A stretch of 64,000 nt of DNA from an uncultured Clostridia bacterium. Lineage in GTDB: Bacteria > Bacillota > Clostridia > Oscillospirales > Ruminococcaceae. Positions 54,213 to 62,755 of the stretch are shown here, piece by piece. How positions within the stretch are numbered: the stretch's first letter is position 1; the number at the start of each line of letters is the position of its first letter. Location: NCBI GenBank assembly GCA_947168885.1, contig CAMVNQ010000005.1, positions 62,001 to 126,000 on the forward strand, in the 5' to 3' direction. The position numbers and the translations under genes are program-made. The notes under the pieces were generated by a model. It saw nothing but the letters and a program-made list of their open reading frames with translations. It ran no database searches and had not been told where the DNA came from.

Positions 54213-56588
54213 ATGTTTCTGAATATACTCAAAAAAGACCTTAAACGCAAAAAAACAATGAATTTAATCGTTATGCTCTTCGTGATACTCTCGGCTATGT
54301 TCGCGGCAAGCAGCGTCAACAACATAATCGCGGTATCAACAGGTCTCGACAGCTATTTTGAAAAAGCCGGAATGACCGACTACTTCATAATCGCTCTTGA
54401 CAATCAGAGCGGAGATATGGAACAGAATATCAGAAACGAAAAATCGGTCACGGAAATACGCAAAGAATCCGGAATATTCGTTGACGGGTCAAATCTTACA
54501 CGGGGCGGCGAAAAGCTTGCCGATATAGCGATGAACGCTGTAATAATAATGTCGGTCGATGACGCGAAGCTTAACTATTTCGACGCAGAAAACGAAACGA
54601 TCACCGAAGTTGAAGAAGGAAAAGCGTATATTACCGGAAATATTCCGAATGCAGCGAAACTTGAGATCGGCGATAAATTTATGGTAGAGATCGGTGAAGT
54701 AAAACGCGAATTTGAATATGCAGGATTTGCGAAAGACGCTTTCCTCGGCTCGCCGTTCCTGGGGAATTCCCGTGTTATAATGAACAAAACAGACTATGAG
54801 ATCATCGAATCCGACAAACGCGCAGAAGCATCAAAAGGCGGCATATACTACATCAACACAAATGATCTCCCGTCTCTTGAAAACGCTTTTGCCGGCATGA
54901 ACGGAATAATGTTCGACGGAAGCAGGAGCCAGATGAAGACAGCGTACATAATGTCCGTACTTGTAGCGGCGCTTCTGCTCATAGTAAGCGTTTGTCTGAT
55001 ACTTGTAGCGTTCGTTGTACTTCGCTTCACGATACGTTTCACACTTGAAGAAGAATTCCGCGAGATAGGAGTAATGAAAGCTATCGGCATAAAGAACAGC
55101 TCAATACGCAGTCTGTATCTTGTGAAGTATTTTGGGATAGCGGTCGTCGGAGCGCTTATAGGATTTATATGCAGTATTCCATTCGGGAATATGATGCTTG
55201 CAAGCATATCGGAAACTATGGTGCTCGGTACAGACAACTCCGTCTTAACGGCACTGCTGTGCAGCATTGCGGTAGTCGGTATCATAATGCTTTTCTGCTG
55301 GACCAGTACCCGCAAGATAAAGAAGCTGTCACCTATCGACGCGGTAAGAAACGGTCAGACCGGCGAACGCTTCCGAAAAAAGACTTTCATGCATCTCGGA
55401 AGGAGCAGGCTCGGAACAGCCGGATTCCTTGCGGTCAACGATGTTATAAGCAGTAAAAAGCAGTACGGCATTATAACACTTGTCTTTACGATACTACTTC
55501 TGCTCGTGATGATACTTGCCAATACCGCGAACACACTAAGCGGTGAAAAACTTGAGTTCCTGTTCGGTACAACAAACAGCGACGTGTACATCAATCTTAC
55601 TGATGAGATAATGGATGCCGTAGGAGATCCCGAAAACAGCGACGATCATATAAAGAGCGCAATCGACAAGCTGGAAAAGAAGCTCGCCGACAACGGTATG
55701 CCCGGAAAGGTGCATATGGAGAGGATGTATCAGATTCCGATGTCCTTCGGCGACGAAAAGTTGAACGTAATGTTCCAGTACTGCCCACAGACGAAAGCTT
55801 CGGATTATGTTTACGGCGAAGGTGTTCCTCCCATGTACGAAAACGAGATCGCGGTCACACCTCAGATAGCGGAGCGTTTCGGCACAAGGATCGGCGATAC
55901 AGTGACACTCACTGTAAACGGCGAGGAGCGCAAATGCATAATAACAGCGTTTTTCCAGAGCTTCAATCAGCTCGGAAAGATCGGAAGACTTAACGAAAAC
56001 TTTGATGTCAATGGTATGGCACTTGCAAGTTCGCATGCGTTCCAGATAGATTTTGACGATCACCCCGATGATGCCGAGATCGAACTACGCATAAAGAAAC
56101 TTAAGGAAATATATGACACCGATTATATTTTCAACACGGCGGATCACGTAAAGGACTGCACGGGCGCAGCTGATATTATAGCAGCTGTCAAAAACATGAT
56201 ACTTATCATTACGCTTGTGATAGTAATACTTATCGCTGTGCTGATGGAGCGCTCATTCATATCACGTGAAAAAGCGGAGATAGCACTTATGAAGGCGGTC
56301 GGGTTCAACAGTTTATCTGTCATAGCGCATCACACGATACGATTCGCGGTAGTCGCTTTCTTGTCTTCACTGCTTGCCGGAGCGCTTTGCCTGCCGCTGA
56401 CGAAGCTCACGATAGACCCGATAATGGGTATAATGGGCGCTATCAACGGTGTCGGGTATGAGATTAAGGCGGCAGAGATATTCGGGATATATCCGGTCAT
56501 CATACTTTCGGTAACGATACTTGCCGCTTTTATAACAGCGCTTTATACCAAGACAATCAAATCGTCCGACACAGCCGACATAGAGTAA
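54213..56588 (+). CDS. FtsX/MacB-type ABC transporter permease
   Basis: 791 residues. An N-terminal helix at about 15-37 is followed by a MacB-like extracytoplasmic domain to about 240; three helices at about 250-385 (FTLEEEFREIGVMKAIGIKNSSIRSLYL is the FtsX cytoplasmic coupling motif); a second extracytoplasmic domain at about 440-640; and the second FtsX block (FISREKAEIALMKAVGFNSLSVIAHH, then three helices). Such ten-helix-type permeases pair with a LolD/BceA-type ATPase and often give resistance to cell-wall peptides. First gene of a five-gene unit with ATPase, small membrane protein and two-component system. Confidence 0.92.
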   Translation: MFLNILKKDLKRKKTMNLIVMLFVILSAMFAASSVNNIIAVSTGLDSYFEKAGMTDYFIIALDNQSGDMEQNIRNEKSVTEIRKESGIFVDGSNLTRGGEKLADIAMNAVIIMSVDDAKLNYFDAENETITEVEEGKAYITGNIPNAAKLEIGDKFMVEIGEVKREFEYAGFAKDAFLGSPFLGNSRVIMNKTDYEIIESDKRAEASKGGIYYINTNDLPSLENAFAGMNGIMFDGSRSQMKTAYIMSVLVAALLLIVSVCLILVAFVVLRFTIRFTLEEEFREIGVMKAIGIKNSSIRSLYLVKYFGIAVVGALIGFICSIPFGNMMLASISETMVLGTDNSVLTALLCSIAVVGIIMLFCWTSTRKIKKLSPIDAVRNGQTGERFRKKTFMHLGRSRLGTAGFLAVNDVISSKKQYGIITLVFTILLLLVMILANTANTLSGEKLEFLFGTTNSDVYINLTDEIMDAVGDPENSDDHIKSAIDKLEKKLADNGMPGKVHMERMYQIPMSFGDEKLNVMFQYCPQTKASDYVYGEGVPPMYENEIAVTPQIAERFGTRIGDTVTLTVNGEERKCIITAFFQSFNQLGKIGRLNENFDVNGMALASSHAFQIDFDDHPDDAEIELRIKKLKEIYDTDYIFNTADHVKDCTGAADIIAAVKNMILIITLVIVILIAVLMERSFISREKAEIALMKAVGFNSLSVIAHHTIRFAVVAFLSSLLAGALCLPLTKLTIDPIMGIMGAINGVGYEIKAAEIFGIYPVIILSVTILAAFITALYTKTIKSSDTADIE

Positions 56589-56628
56589 ACAAAACACACC
56601 GACAATTAAAGCTAAAAGGAGAAATATC

Positions 56629-57387
56629 ATGAACACGATACTCGATGTAAAAGACCTCTGCAAAACATACATAGTCAACAAACGCCAGAACAACGTACTG
56701 CGCAACGTAAGCTTTCATATCGATGAAGGCGAGATGGTCGCCGTAATGGGACCTTCAGGCTCGGGAAAATCGACACTGCTCTATACAGTGTCCGGTATGG
56801 ACAGAATGACTGCGGGCTCCGTTCAGTTCTGCGGGAAGGATATTTCAAAGCTCGGTGACAACGAACTCGCAAAACTCAGGCTCGACGATATGGGATTTAT
56901 TTTTCAGCAGATGTATATGCTCAAGAACCTTACCGTTCTCGATAACGTTATACTTCCCGCCTGCAAGACCGACAAAACGAAGGAAACGCGTGCCGAGATC
57001 ACTCGTCGCGGACGTGACCTGATGAGAAAGCTCGGTATAGACGATACAGCGGACAACGACATAAACGAGGTCTCCGGCGGACAGCTCCAGCGTGCATGCA
57101 TCTGCCGCAGCATGATAAACGATCCGAAGATGATCTTCGCCGATGAGCCTACCGGAGCGCTCAACCGCACATCTTCCGATGAAGTTATGGAAGAACTCAC
57201 TAAGCTTAACGAAAGCGGAACGACTGTGATGCTCGTCACACACGATTCAAAAGTTGCGGCAAAATGCACAAGAGTTTTATTTATAGTTGACGGGAACATA
57301 AAAGGAGAGTATAATATAAAGAAAGAAGATAGCCTGCGTGACCGCGAGCGCAGTCTTAACAACTGGCTCATGGAAATGGGCTGGTAA
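56629..57387 (+). CDS. ABC transporter ATP-binding protein (BceA/LolD type)
   Basis: 252 aa. Walker A GPSGSGKST at about 40-48, Q-loop FIFQQMYMLKNLTV, signature EVSGGQLQR, Walker B MIFADEPTGALN and H-loop VTHDSKVAA. An AAAGGAGA site is upstream. It partners the FtsX-type permease 40 bases upstream. An extra C-terminal stretch after about 225 (KGEYNIKKEDSLRDRERSL) is typical of peptide-detoxification ATPases. Confidence 0.95.
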   Translation: MNTILDVKDLCKTYIVNKRQNNVLRNVSFHIDEGEMVAVMGPSGSGKSTLLYTVSGMDRMTAGSVQFCGKDISKLGDNELAKLRLDDMGFIFQQMYMLKNLTVLDNVILPACKTDKTKETRAEITRRGRDLMRKLGIDDTADNDINEVSGGQLQRACICRSMINDPKMIFADEPTGALNRTSSDEVMEELTKLNESGTTVMLVTHDSKVAAKCTRVLFIVDGNIKGEYNIKKEDSLRDRERSLNNWLMEMGW

Positions 57388-57443
57388 GCCGCTGACACCC
57401 GGCGGTGCACCGTGACCGGTGTGCTTCTCATACAGGAGGAAAA

Positions 57444-57893
57444 ATGCTGAATAAATACAGATTCGGTTTTGAACCGACGGGACTTGTTCTTTTCATTGTC
57501 GTCATGATACCGACTTTTATCTGGCTCGCGGTACCGGCACCCGATGATATTTTACGAAAAGTCTCGGAAACGCCGGTAACGGATACGATAGGTTACGTAT
57601 GTCAGTGGATCTTTATTGCCGCTATCTGCGTTCTGATAAACAAAGACAGCCGTAAACCGGAACTTACTCCGCTTATGATCTTGTCAGCGGTCTGCGTTAT
57701 TCTGTATTTTGCGGGCTGGGTGCTATACTACATCGGTGTGACAGAACCGTATGTGATAATACTTATGACATTGCCGCCGTGCCTTTCGTTCATATTATTC
57801 TCTCTGGAAAGGAAGAATTATCCTGCACTTGTACCGGCTGTCGGTTTCATGATTTGTCATCTGATATACGGGATAGTCAATTATATCGTTTAA
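57444..57893 (+). CDS. small multi-pass membrane protein in ABC/TCS operon
   Basis: 149 residues, about five hydrophobic segments, beginning MLNKYRFGFEPTGLVLFIVVMIPTFIW. AGGAGG lies four bases before ATG 57444; the frame open to 57405 precedes this site. Similar small proteins occur beside FtsX-type transporters in Clostridia. It lies between the ATPase and the response regulator, 13 bases before the latter. No function assigned; it could be an accessory sensor or immunity membrane protein. Confidence 0.78.
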   Translation: MLNKYRFGFEPTGLVLFIVVMIPTFIWLAVPAPDDILRKVSETPVTDTIGYVCQWIFIAAICVLINKDSRKPELTPLMILSAVCVILYFAGWVLYYIGVTEPYVIILMTLPPCLSFILFSLERKNYPALVPAVGFMICHLIYGIVNYIV

Positions 57894-57906
57894 CTCCGGA
57901 GGTATT

Positions 57907-58569
57907 ATGGATATTCTGATAATCGAAGACAACAAGGAATTGCTGCGGCTGCTCACGGATTTTCTCCGAGCGGAGGGATATACCGTAAGTACTGCGGAAA
58001 GCGGTGAAAAAGCCGTTGAGCTTTACGAAAAATATGGCGCAAGACTCGTCCTGCTCGACATAAATCTGCCGGGTATGGACGGCTTTGCCGTTTGTGAAAA
58101 GATACGGAAAAACGGTAATACTCCGATAATAATGCTAACCGCAAGGGTCAGCAAGGAGGACAAGCTCAACGGGCTTATACTCGGTGCGGACGACTACATA
58201 GAAAAACCGTATGACATAGATATACTGCTTGCTAAGATAAAGGGCATATTCAAGCGCAGATTTGCGGAGGATAAGCTCTCGGACGGAGATATCATACTTG
58301 ACATATCAGCCGGAAACATCATTAAGAACGGGAGAACTATCGATGTCACGGTAAAAGAGTTCGAACTGCTTAAAATGCTTATGGAAAACAAGGGTCAGAC
58401 GCTCACAAAGGAACGCATCTTCAACGCTGTCTGGGGGCTTGACAGCGAGTCTGAGCAGCAGACGCTAACCGTACATATCAAATGGCTTCGTGAAAAGATC
58501 GAAGACGACCCGAAGGCTCCGACACACATCATGACCGTCTGGGGTAAAGGCTATCGCTGGGAAGGCTGA
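57907..58569 (+). CDS. OmpR/PhoB family response regulator
   Basis: 220 aa. The receiver domain has acidic EDN near residue 8, phospho-acceptor Asp in LVLLDINLPGMDG (about 51), Thr in MLTARV and Lys in YIEKPYD. The C-terminal winged helix (VTVKEFELLKMLMENKGQTLTKERIFNAVWG ... VHIKWLREKIEDDP ... VWGKGYRW) is of OmpR type. It lies 13 bases after the small membrane gene and 36 before the kinase; it probably switches on the upstream ABC genes. Confidence 0.96.
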   Translation: MDILIIEDNKELLRLLTDFLRAEGYTVSTAESGEKAVELYEKYGARLVLLDINLPGMDGFAVCEKIRKNGNTPIIMLTARVSKEDKLNGLILGADDYIEKPYDIDILLAKIKGIFKRRFAEDKLSDGDIILDISAGNIIKNGRTIDVTVKEFELLKMLMENKGQTLTKERIFNAVWGLDSESEQQTLTVHIKWLREKIEDDPKAPTHIMTVWGKGYRWEG

Positions 58570-58605
58570 ACAGGAAGTACCAATACGCACAAAGGAGAGA
58601 AACGC

Positions 58606-59826
58606 ATGAAAAGCTTTGACAGACTTATCGTAATATTTCTGCTCATTGCGGCGGTAATGTTTGCGGCTGTGAATATCGTGCTTTCATCCTCAGCAAACGG
58701 CTCTGTACAGCTCCATAACGTCGAAGTGAACCGCATATCGCATGAGATAGAGCATACAGGTGCAATACCGGATATTTCCCCTTTCGGAACGATACTCGGC
58801 ATATATGAACAGGACGAAAGCTCTGCGTTTTTCGAATCGGACAACGAATATGTGATACGCGAAATAAACGGAAAGCTCTACCGCATAGAATACGAGGAAA
58901 GACATGATAACAGCAGGTATGTGCTCTTTGTAAACATCGCGCTTGGCATGTTCACTGCGGCAGTAACGGGTCTCCTGATATTTGTAAGGTTCCGCATAAT
59001 AAAACCATTTGCGAAAATGACGGACCTGCCGTTCGAGATAGCTAAAGGAAATCTTACAACTCCGCTTAAAGAAAGTCCGAACCGGTATTTCGGGAAATTC
59101 ATCTGGGGACTCGATATGCTCCGAGAAAGCACGGAAAAATCAAAGCGCAGCGAGCTTGAACTGCAAAAAGAAAAAAAGACGATGCTGATGTCACTGTCAC
59201 ACGACATCAAGACCCCGCTTTCCGCTATAAAGCTGTACTCGGCGGCTCTTTCAAAGGGAATCTACACCGACGCGGCAAAGCAGAAAGAAACTGCCGATAA
59301 TATAGGCGCAAAAGCAGATGAGATCGAAAAGCTCGTTAATGAGATAATGCGGGCGCAGAGGGACGATATAATACATTTCGACATTAAGAACGATGAATTC
59401 TATCTCTCCCCTGTCATAACCGGGATATGTGCATATTACCGTGACAGGCTCACAGGAACTGAATTCACCTGTGAGGAATACGGAAACTGTATATTATACG
59501 GTGACCCGGACAGGCTTACCGAGGTGCTCCAGAACATCATCGAAAACGCGATAAAATACGGTGACGGACATTACATACGACTTACTTTCTCCGACGAAGA
59601 AGACTGCCGCCTGATAACTGTCACGAACAGCGGATGCACACTTCCGGAGCAGGAACTCGTCCACATATTCGACAGTTTCAAGCGCGGTTCAAATGTCGGC
59701 TCTAAAAGCGGAAGCGGACTCGGACTGTATATATGCAGACAACTCATGGGCGCAATGAAAGGTGATGTGTTTGCGGAGATACAAGGCGGTGATATGTGTG
59801 TTACCGTCGTTTGCAGAAAAGGATAA
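58606..59826 (+). CDS. sensor histidine kinase
   Basis: 406 aa. TM1 at about 6-26; a short extracytoplasmic domain to about 108; TM2 at about 109-130; a HAMP-like linker; phospho-acceptor His in MSLSHDIKTPLSAIKLYSAAL (about 200); N-box NIIENAIKYG; G-boxes GSGLGLYICRQLMG. An AAAGGAGAG site is upstream. The C-terminus looks complete; its stop codon at 59824-59826 lies within a few bases of where homology of the converging HD-GYP gene breaks off. Confidence 0.95.
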   Translation: MKSFDRLIVIFLLIAAVMFAAVNIVLSSSANGSVQLHNVEVNRISHEIEHTGAIPDISPFGTILGIYEQDESSAFFESDNEYVIREINGKLYRIEYEERHDNSRYVLFVNIALGMFTAAVTGLLIFVRFRIIKPFAKMTDLPFEIAKGNLTTPLKESPNRYFGKFIWGLDMLRESTEKSKRSELELQKEKKTMLMSLSHDIKTPLSAIKLYSAALSKGIYTDAAKQKETADNIGAKADEIEKLVNEIMRAQRDDIIHFDIKNDEFYLSPVITGICAYYRDRLTGTEFTCEEYGNCILYGDPDRLTEVLQNIIENAIKYGDGHYIRLTFSDEEDCRLITVTNSGCTLPEQELVHIFDSFKRGSNVGSKSGSGLGLYICRQLMGAMKGDVFAEIQGGDMCVTVVCRKG

Positions 59827-60992
59827 AAATACCTTCTTTTCGAGGACATTGCGTCATAAGCATCTGCGACCGCGATTATTCTCGCCATTTCGGGAATATC
59901 CTCTCCCTTGAGGCCCTCCGGATATCCGTTTCCGTCGTAACGCTCATGGTGGCTGCGCGCGCCTATGATGAGATAAGGGAACTCGGCTATACTTCCGAGT
60001 ATCTGAGCACCGAGAGCGGGATGCTGCTTGATAGTGGCGAATTCCTCGGCTGTAAGCTTGCCCTCTTTTGTGATTATACTTTCAGGGATACCGATCTTTC
60101 CTATATCATGGAGCAGAGCCGAATAATATATCTCGTCACATTCTTCATCGCTCTTGCCGTTCATCTCGGCAAGCCTTCGCGAATATTCCGCCACTCTCGC
60201 GGAATGACCGTGAGTGTACTTATCCTTCGCGTCTATGGAATTTGCGAATGCTGTGATGACCTCTTTAGTAAGGTTCTCAAGACGGAGCCCTGCAGCTTCG
60301 ACCTCGGCGAAATAATTGTCGAGCTTTTCGTTAAGCTCCTGACGGTACACGGTGGAAAGGTAGATATAATATTCAAGTATGCAAAGCGCGGTAATCGAGT
60401 CGGTATAGCTCGGTTCAACACCGTTATACTCTAACACGGAAACAAGAATCGCCTGAACCAGCATTACCACAAGGACAATGCTTTTTCGTCTGTTACTGTT
60501 GCGGAACGAATTTATAGATATACAAAGAAGTATGACAAGATAGATCAACTGTGATATGAATATCGTCGGACGAAGCGGACCGCCGTACCAGTTGTTGTCA
60601 GGAGCAATATGAAAGGCAATATCGCTGCCGAACAGGGCGGTCGAGAAAACCGCACCGTTGATGACTGCGGGAATAGCACACAGATACTTGTACTTGCTGT
60701 TATTAAGTATTATCAGTATCTCAACAAGAATAATACACGGGCGCAGTATATAGCTCAAGGTACTCGACACTGTATGCAGCCATATCACATTCTGTGCATC
60801 CTCAGCGGATAGTCCGCTTATGTCCGTATTACCGTTCATCATTGTCAGGATCGTTACGGCGAGCATAATCGCGATACTTGCAGTAAAGTAATTGGTAGCA
60901 GGTATTTTTACATCTCTGTTCACAAACATCATAGCAAGAAGTGTGAGCAGGATCATAAGAGGCATAAAATTCAATATAAAATATGAGATCAT
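59571..60992 (-). pseudogene. HD-GYP domain membrane protein, 3' end lost at junction
   Basis: Putative cyclic-di-GMP phosphodiesterase. About seven N-terminal membrane helices, a coiled coil, then HD-GYP: ANSIDAKDKYTHGHSARVAEYS, LLHDIGKIGIP, KQHPALGAQIL, SHHERYDGNGYPEGL and AVADAYDAMSSKRRY, so the metal ligands are present. Just after MSSKRRY (about 59829) the frame runs 85 codons antisense through the histidine kinase gene; the expected last 40 or so residues (with a GTQFDP-like motif) are missing. Transcription starts from TTGCAG-17-TATAAT at 61033-61061, so ATG 60992 is used rather than the upstream TTG. It may still make a truncated protein with a nonsense tail. Confidence 0.75.
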
Positions 60993-61032
60993 ATTATTCA
61001 CACCCGAAAACGTGGTAAAACAGATATATATT

Positions 61033-61061
61033 ATTATAGCAAAGTATGCAGAAAACTGCAA
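61033..61061 (-). promoter_or_regulatory. promoter of the HD-GYP gene
   Basis: Minus-strand TTGCAG (complement of 61056-61061) and TATAAT (complement of 61033-61038), spacer 17. It lies inside the longest open frame, which rules out the TTG start at 61115. Confidence 0.75.
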
Positions 61062-61193
61062 TATTTTTCGGCCATTCAGCAGCCAATTGCGAAGAGGTAC
61101 CCTGCCTATCGACAAAATCGAGTGATTTACAGGGTTTCACGCGTATTTATATGTGATACTTGACGAAAATGATGTATTCCGGACATAAACCTG

Positions 61194-61222
61194 TTGCAAA
61201 TCGCAGAGAACTGTGATATAAT
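61194..61222 (+). promoter_or_regulatory. promoter of the NPATG surface protein gene
   Basis: TTGCAA (61194-61199) and TATAAT (61217-61222), spacer 17; AAGGAG follows ahead of ATG 61264. Confidence 0.82.
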
Positions 61223-61263
61223 GTCAAATGGTAAAATTTATATTACCGGAAGGAGAATTCATA

Positions 61264-62556
61264 ATGAAAACAAGAAAGATCATCGCAGCACTCTGCGCTT
61301 CCACTATGGTATTAAGCGCAATGGCAGCACAGGTATCGGCTGAAGGCAGCACAGGAACAGAAAATGCCGGAACATCGGCTGAAACAAGCGAAAACGCTTC
61401 CGTCTTCAAGAAGGGTGTATGGAAGTTCACCTCGGACAAAGGTGATGTTATCTACTATATCTTCAATGATGAAAAAAGCGGTCACACCGAGACCGAGGAC
61501 GGATTAGGCGGAGTTGCTTTCGCCTGCGAACAGGACGGCTGGAACATCACTTTCCATTTCGGCGGTGTCGATGACACAACAAAGGCTGTTGTAAGCGAAG
61601 GTGACGCAAGCATAACATTCACATACGAAGACGGCAAGACATTGACATATTCGGTAGAGTATGTTGACGGTGCTGACCCCGACACATTCAGTGTTGACGA
61701 AGGCATGAATCCCACCTCCGTATTCCGCAAGGGTGTATGGCTGCTCACTGCTGAAGACTCGATAGATACTTACTACATCTTCACCGATGAAAAGAGCGGC
61801 TACACCGCACGTGCGGACGGCACAGGCGGAGTTCCCTTTGCCTGCGAGCAGGACGGCTGGAACATCACTTTCCATTTCGGCGGTGTCGATGACACAACAA
61901 AGGCTGTTGTAAGCGAAGGTGACGCAAGCATAACATTCACATACGAAGACGGCAAGACATTGACATATTCGGTAGAGTATGTTGACGGTGCTGACCCCGA
62001 CACATTCGACGTTGACAGTCTCGGCCTCGTTCCCGAGGATCTTTACGATCTTGACGGCATGGGAACTTTATTTACCCCGGGCGTATGGAAGTTCACCGTT
62101 TATCCCGTTGAGGACTATATCGTAACAGAGCCCGAAGGATATGTCCAGATCGATGCTGACGGAACCGGATATATGATGAATGCTCACGGTCTTGATACAG
62201 CTATTTCGTTCGATTATTCCGACCTTGAGAACATCAAGATCATATTTGAAGACACAGGCATGGAAGGAATTGTCCAGCTCAATCATTTTGAGGAAGGTGT
62301 TGTTGAAACATACCTTTCCGCAGACGGCAACACTATGTTATACACCTTCAACTACGTTCCCGATGATGAAGCTGATGAGTTCATCGAAAACTTCAAAGCT
62401 TCTCTTGACGAAAACGAATTTGTTGAGGACAGTGCGGTTGATGCGGCTGATGACGAAAAGACAAATCCCGCAACAGGCGTGAACGACCTTGTTCTCCCGC
62501 TTTCGGGCGCACTTCTTTTCGGTGCGGCAGCGCTCATATCCCGCAAAAGAAAGTAA
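61264..62556 (+). CDS. secreted repeat protein with NPATG sorting-type C-terminus
   Basis: 430 aa. Signal peptide MKTRKIIAALCASTMVLSAMAAQVSA, then three related domains of about 105 residues, each starting F-x-x-GVWKFT or GVWLLT (beta-rich, lipocalin-like). Domains one and two share an identical 53-residue stretch encoded by identical DNA; the third is diverged. An acidic linker leads to NPATG, a hydrophobic helix and RKRK, the layout of a sortase signal with NPxTG in place of LPxTG. Probably exposed on the cell wall; ligand unknown. Start ATG 61264 has AAGGAG eight bases upstream. Confidence 0.85.
   Translation: MKTRKIIAALCASTMVLSAMAAQVSAEGSTGTENAGTSAETSENASVFKKGVWKFTSDKGDVIYYIFNDEKSGHTETEDGLGGVAFACEQDGWNITFHFGGVDDTTKAVVSEGDASITFTYEDGKTLTYSVEYVDGADPDTFSVDEGMNPTSVFRKGVWLLTAEDSIDTYYIFTDEKSGYTARADGTGGVPFACEQDGWNITFHFGGVDDTTKAVVSEGDASITFTYEDGKTLTYSVEYVDGADPDTFDVDSLGLVPEDLYDLDGMGTLFTPGVWKFTVYPVEDYIVTEPEGYVQIDADGTGYMMNAHGLDTAISFDYSDLENIKIIFEDTGMEGIVQLNHFEEGVVETYLSADGNTMLYTFNYVPDDEADEFIENFKASLDENEFVEDSAVDAADDEKTNPATGVNDLVLPLSGALLFGAAALISRKRK
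61531..61689 (+). repeat. 159-bp exact direct repeat, copy 1
   Basis: Identical base for base to 61849-62007 (offset 318 bases, in frame). It encodes the second half of domain one of the surface protein. Confidence 0.95.
61849..62007 (+). repeat. 159-bp exact direct repeat, copy 2
   Basis: Second copy of the block at 61531-61689; the base just before each copy differs (A/G). It encodes the second half of domain two. Confidence 0.95.
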
Positions 62557-62571
62557 TTTACTCATTCATAC

Positions 62572-62602
62572 AAAAAACGGGGCTGATAAAGCTCCGTTTT
62601 TT
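62572..62602 (+). terminator. terminator of the NPATG surface protein gene
   Basis: AAAAAACGGGGC, loop, GCTCCGTTTTTT with one G-T pair and a T-run, 15 bases after the stop codon. Confidence 0.87.
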
Positions 62603-62691
62603 CTATAAGCCTATCCCCTGCCCTGCATATTTTGAAGCCTGCTTCGGTTCTTTATCATGCAGTTTTCGCTGATGCTGTATAATGAAAAACA

Positions 62692-62720
62692 TTGACATAC
62701 AGCCTGATAAGCGATATAAT
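62692..62720 (+). promoter_or_regulatory. consensus promoter of the MATE transporter
   Basis: TTGACA (62692-62697) and TATAAT (62715-62720), spacer 17: a perfect SigA consensus 35 bases before the start codon. Confidence 0.87.
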
Positions 62721-62755
62721 ATATGACAGAAAAGACTATATCAAGGAGATAAGTA

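Noticed and set aside
59571-59828. Last 85 codons of the HD-GYP frame as a real domain
   Set aside because: They are the exact antisense of the histidine kinase catalytic domain and show no HD-GYP or other protein pattern.
60993-61115. N-terminal extension of the HD-GYP protein from TTG 61115
   Set aside because: A good promoter (61033-61061) lies inside it, so this part would not be transcribed with the gene.
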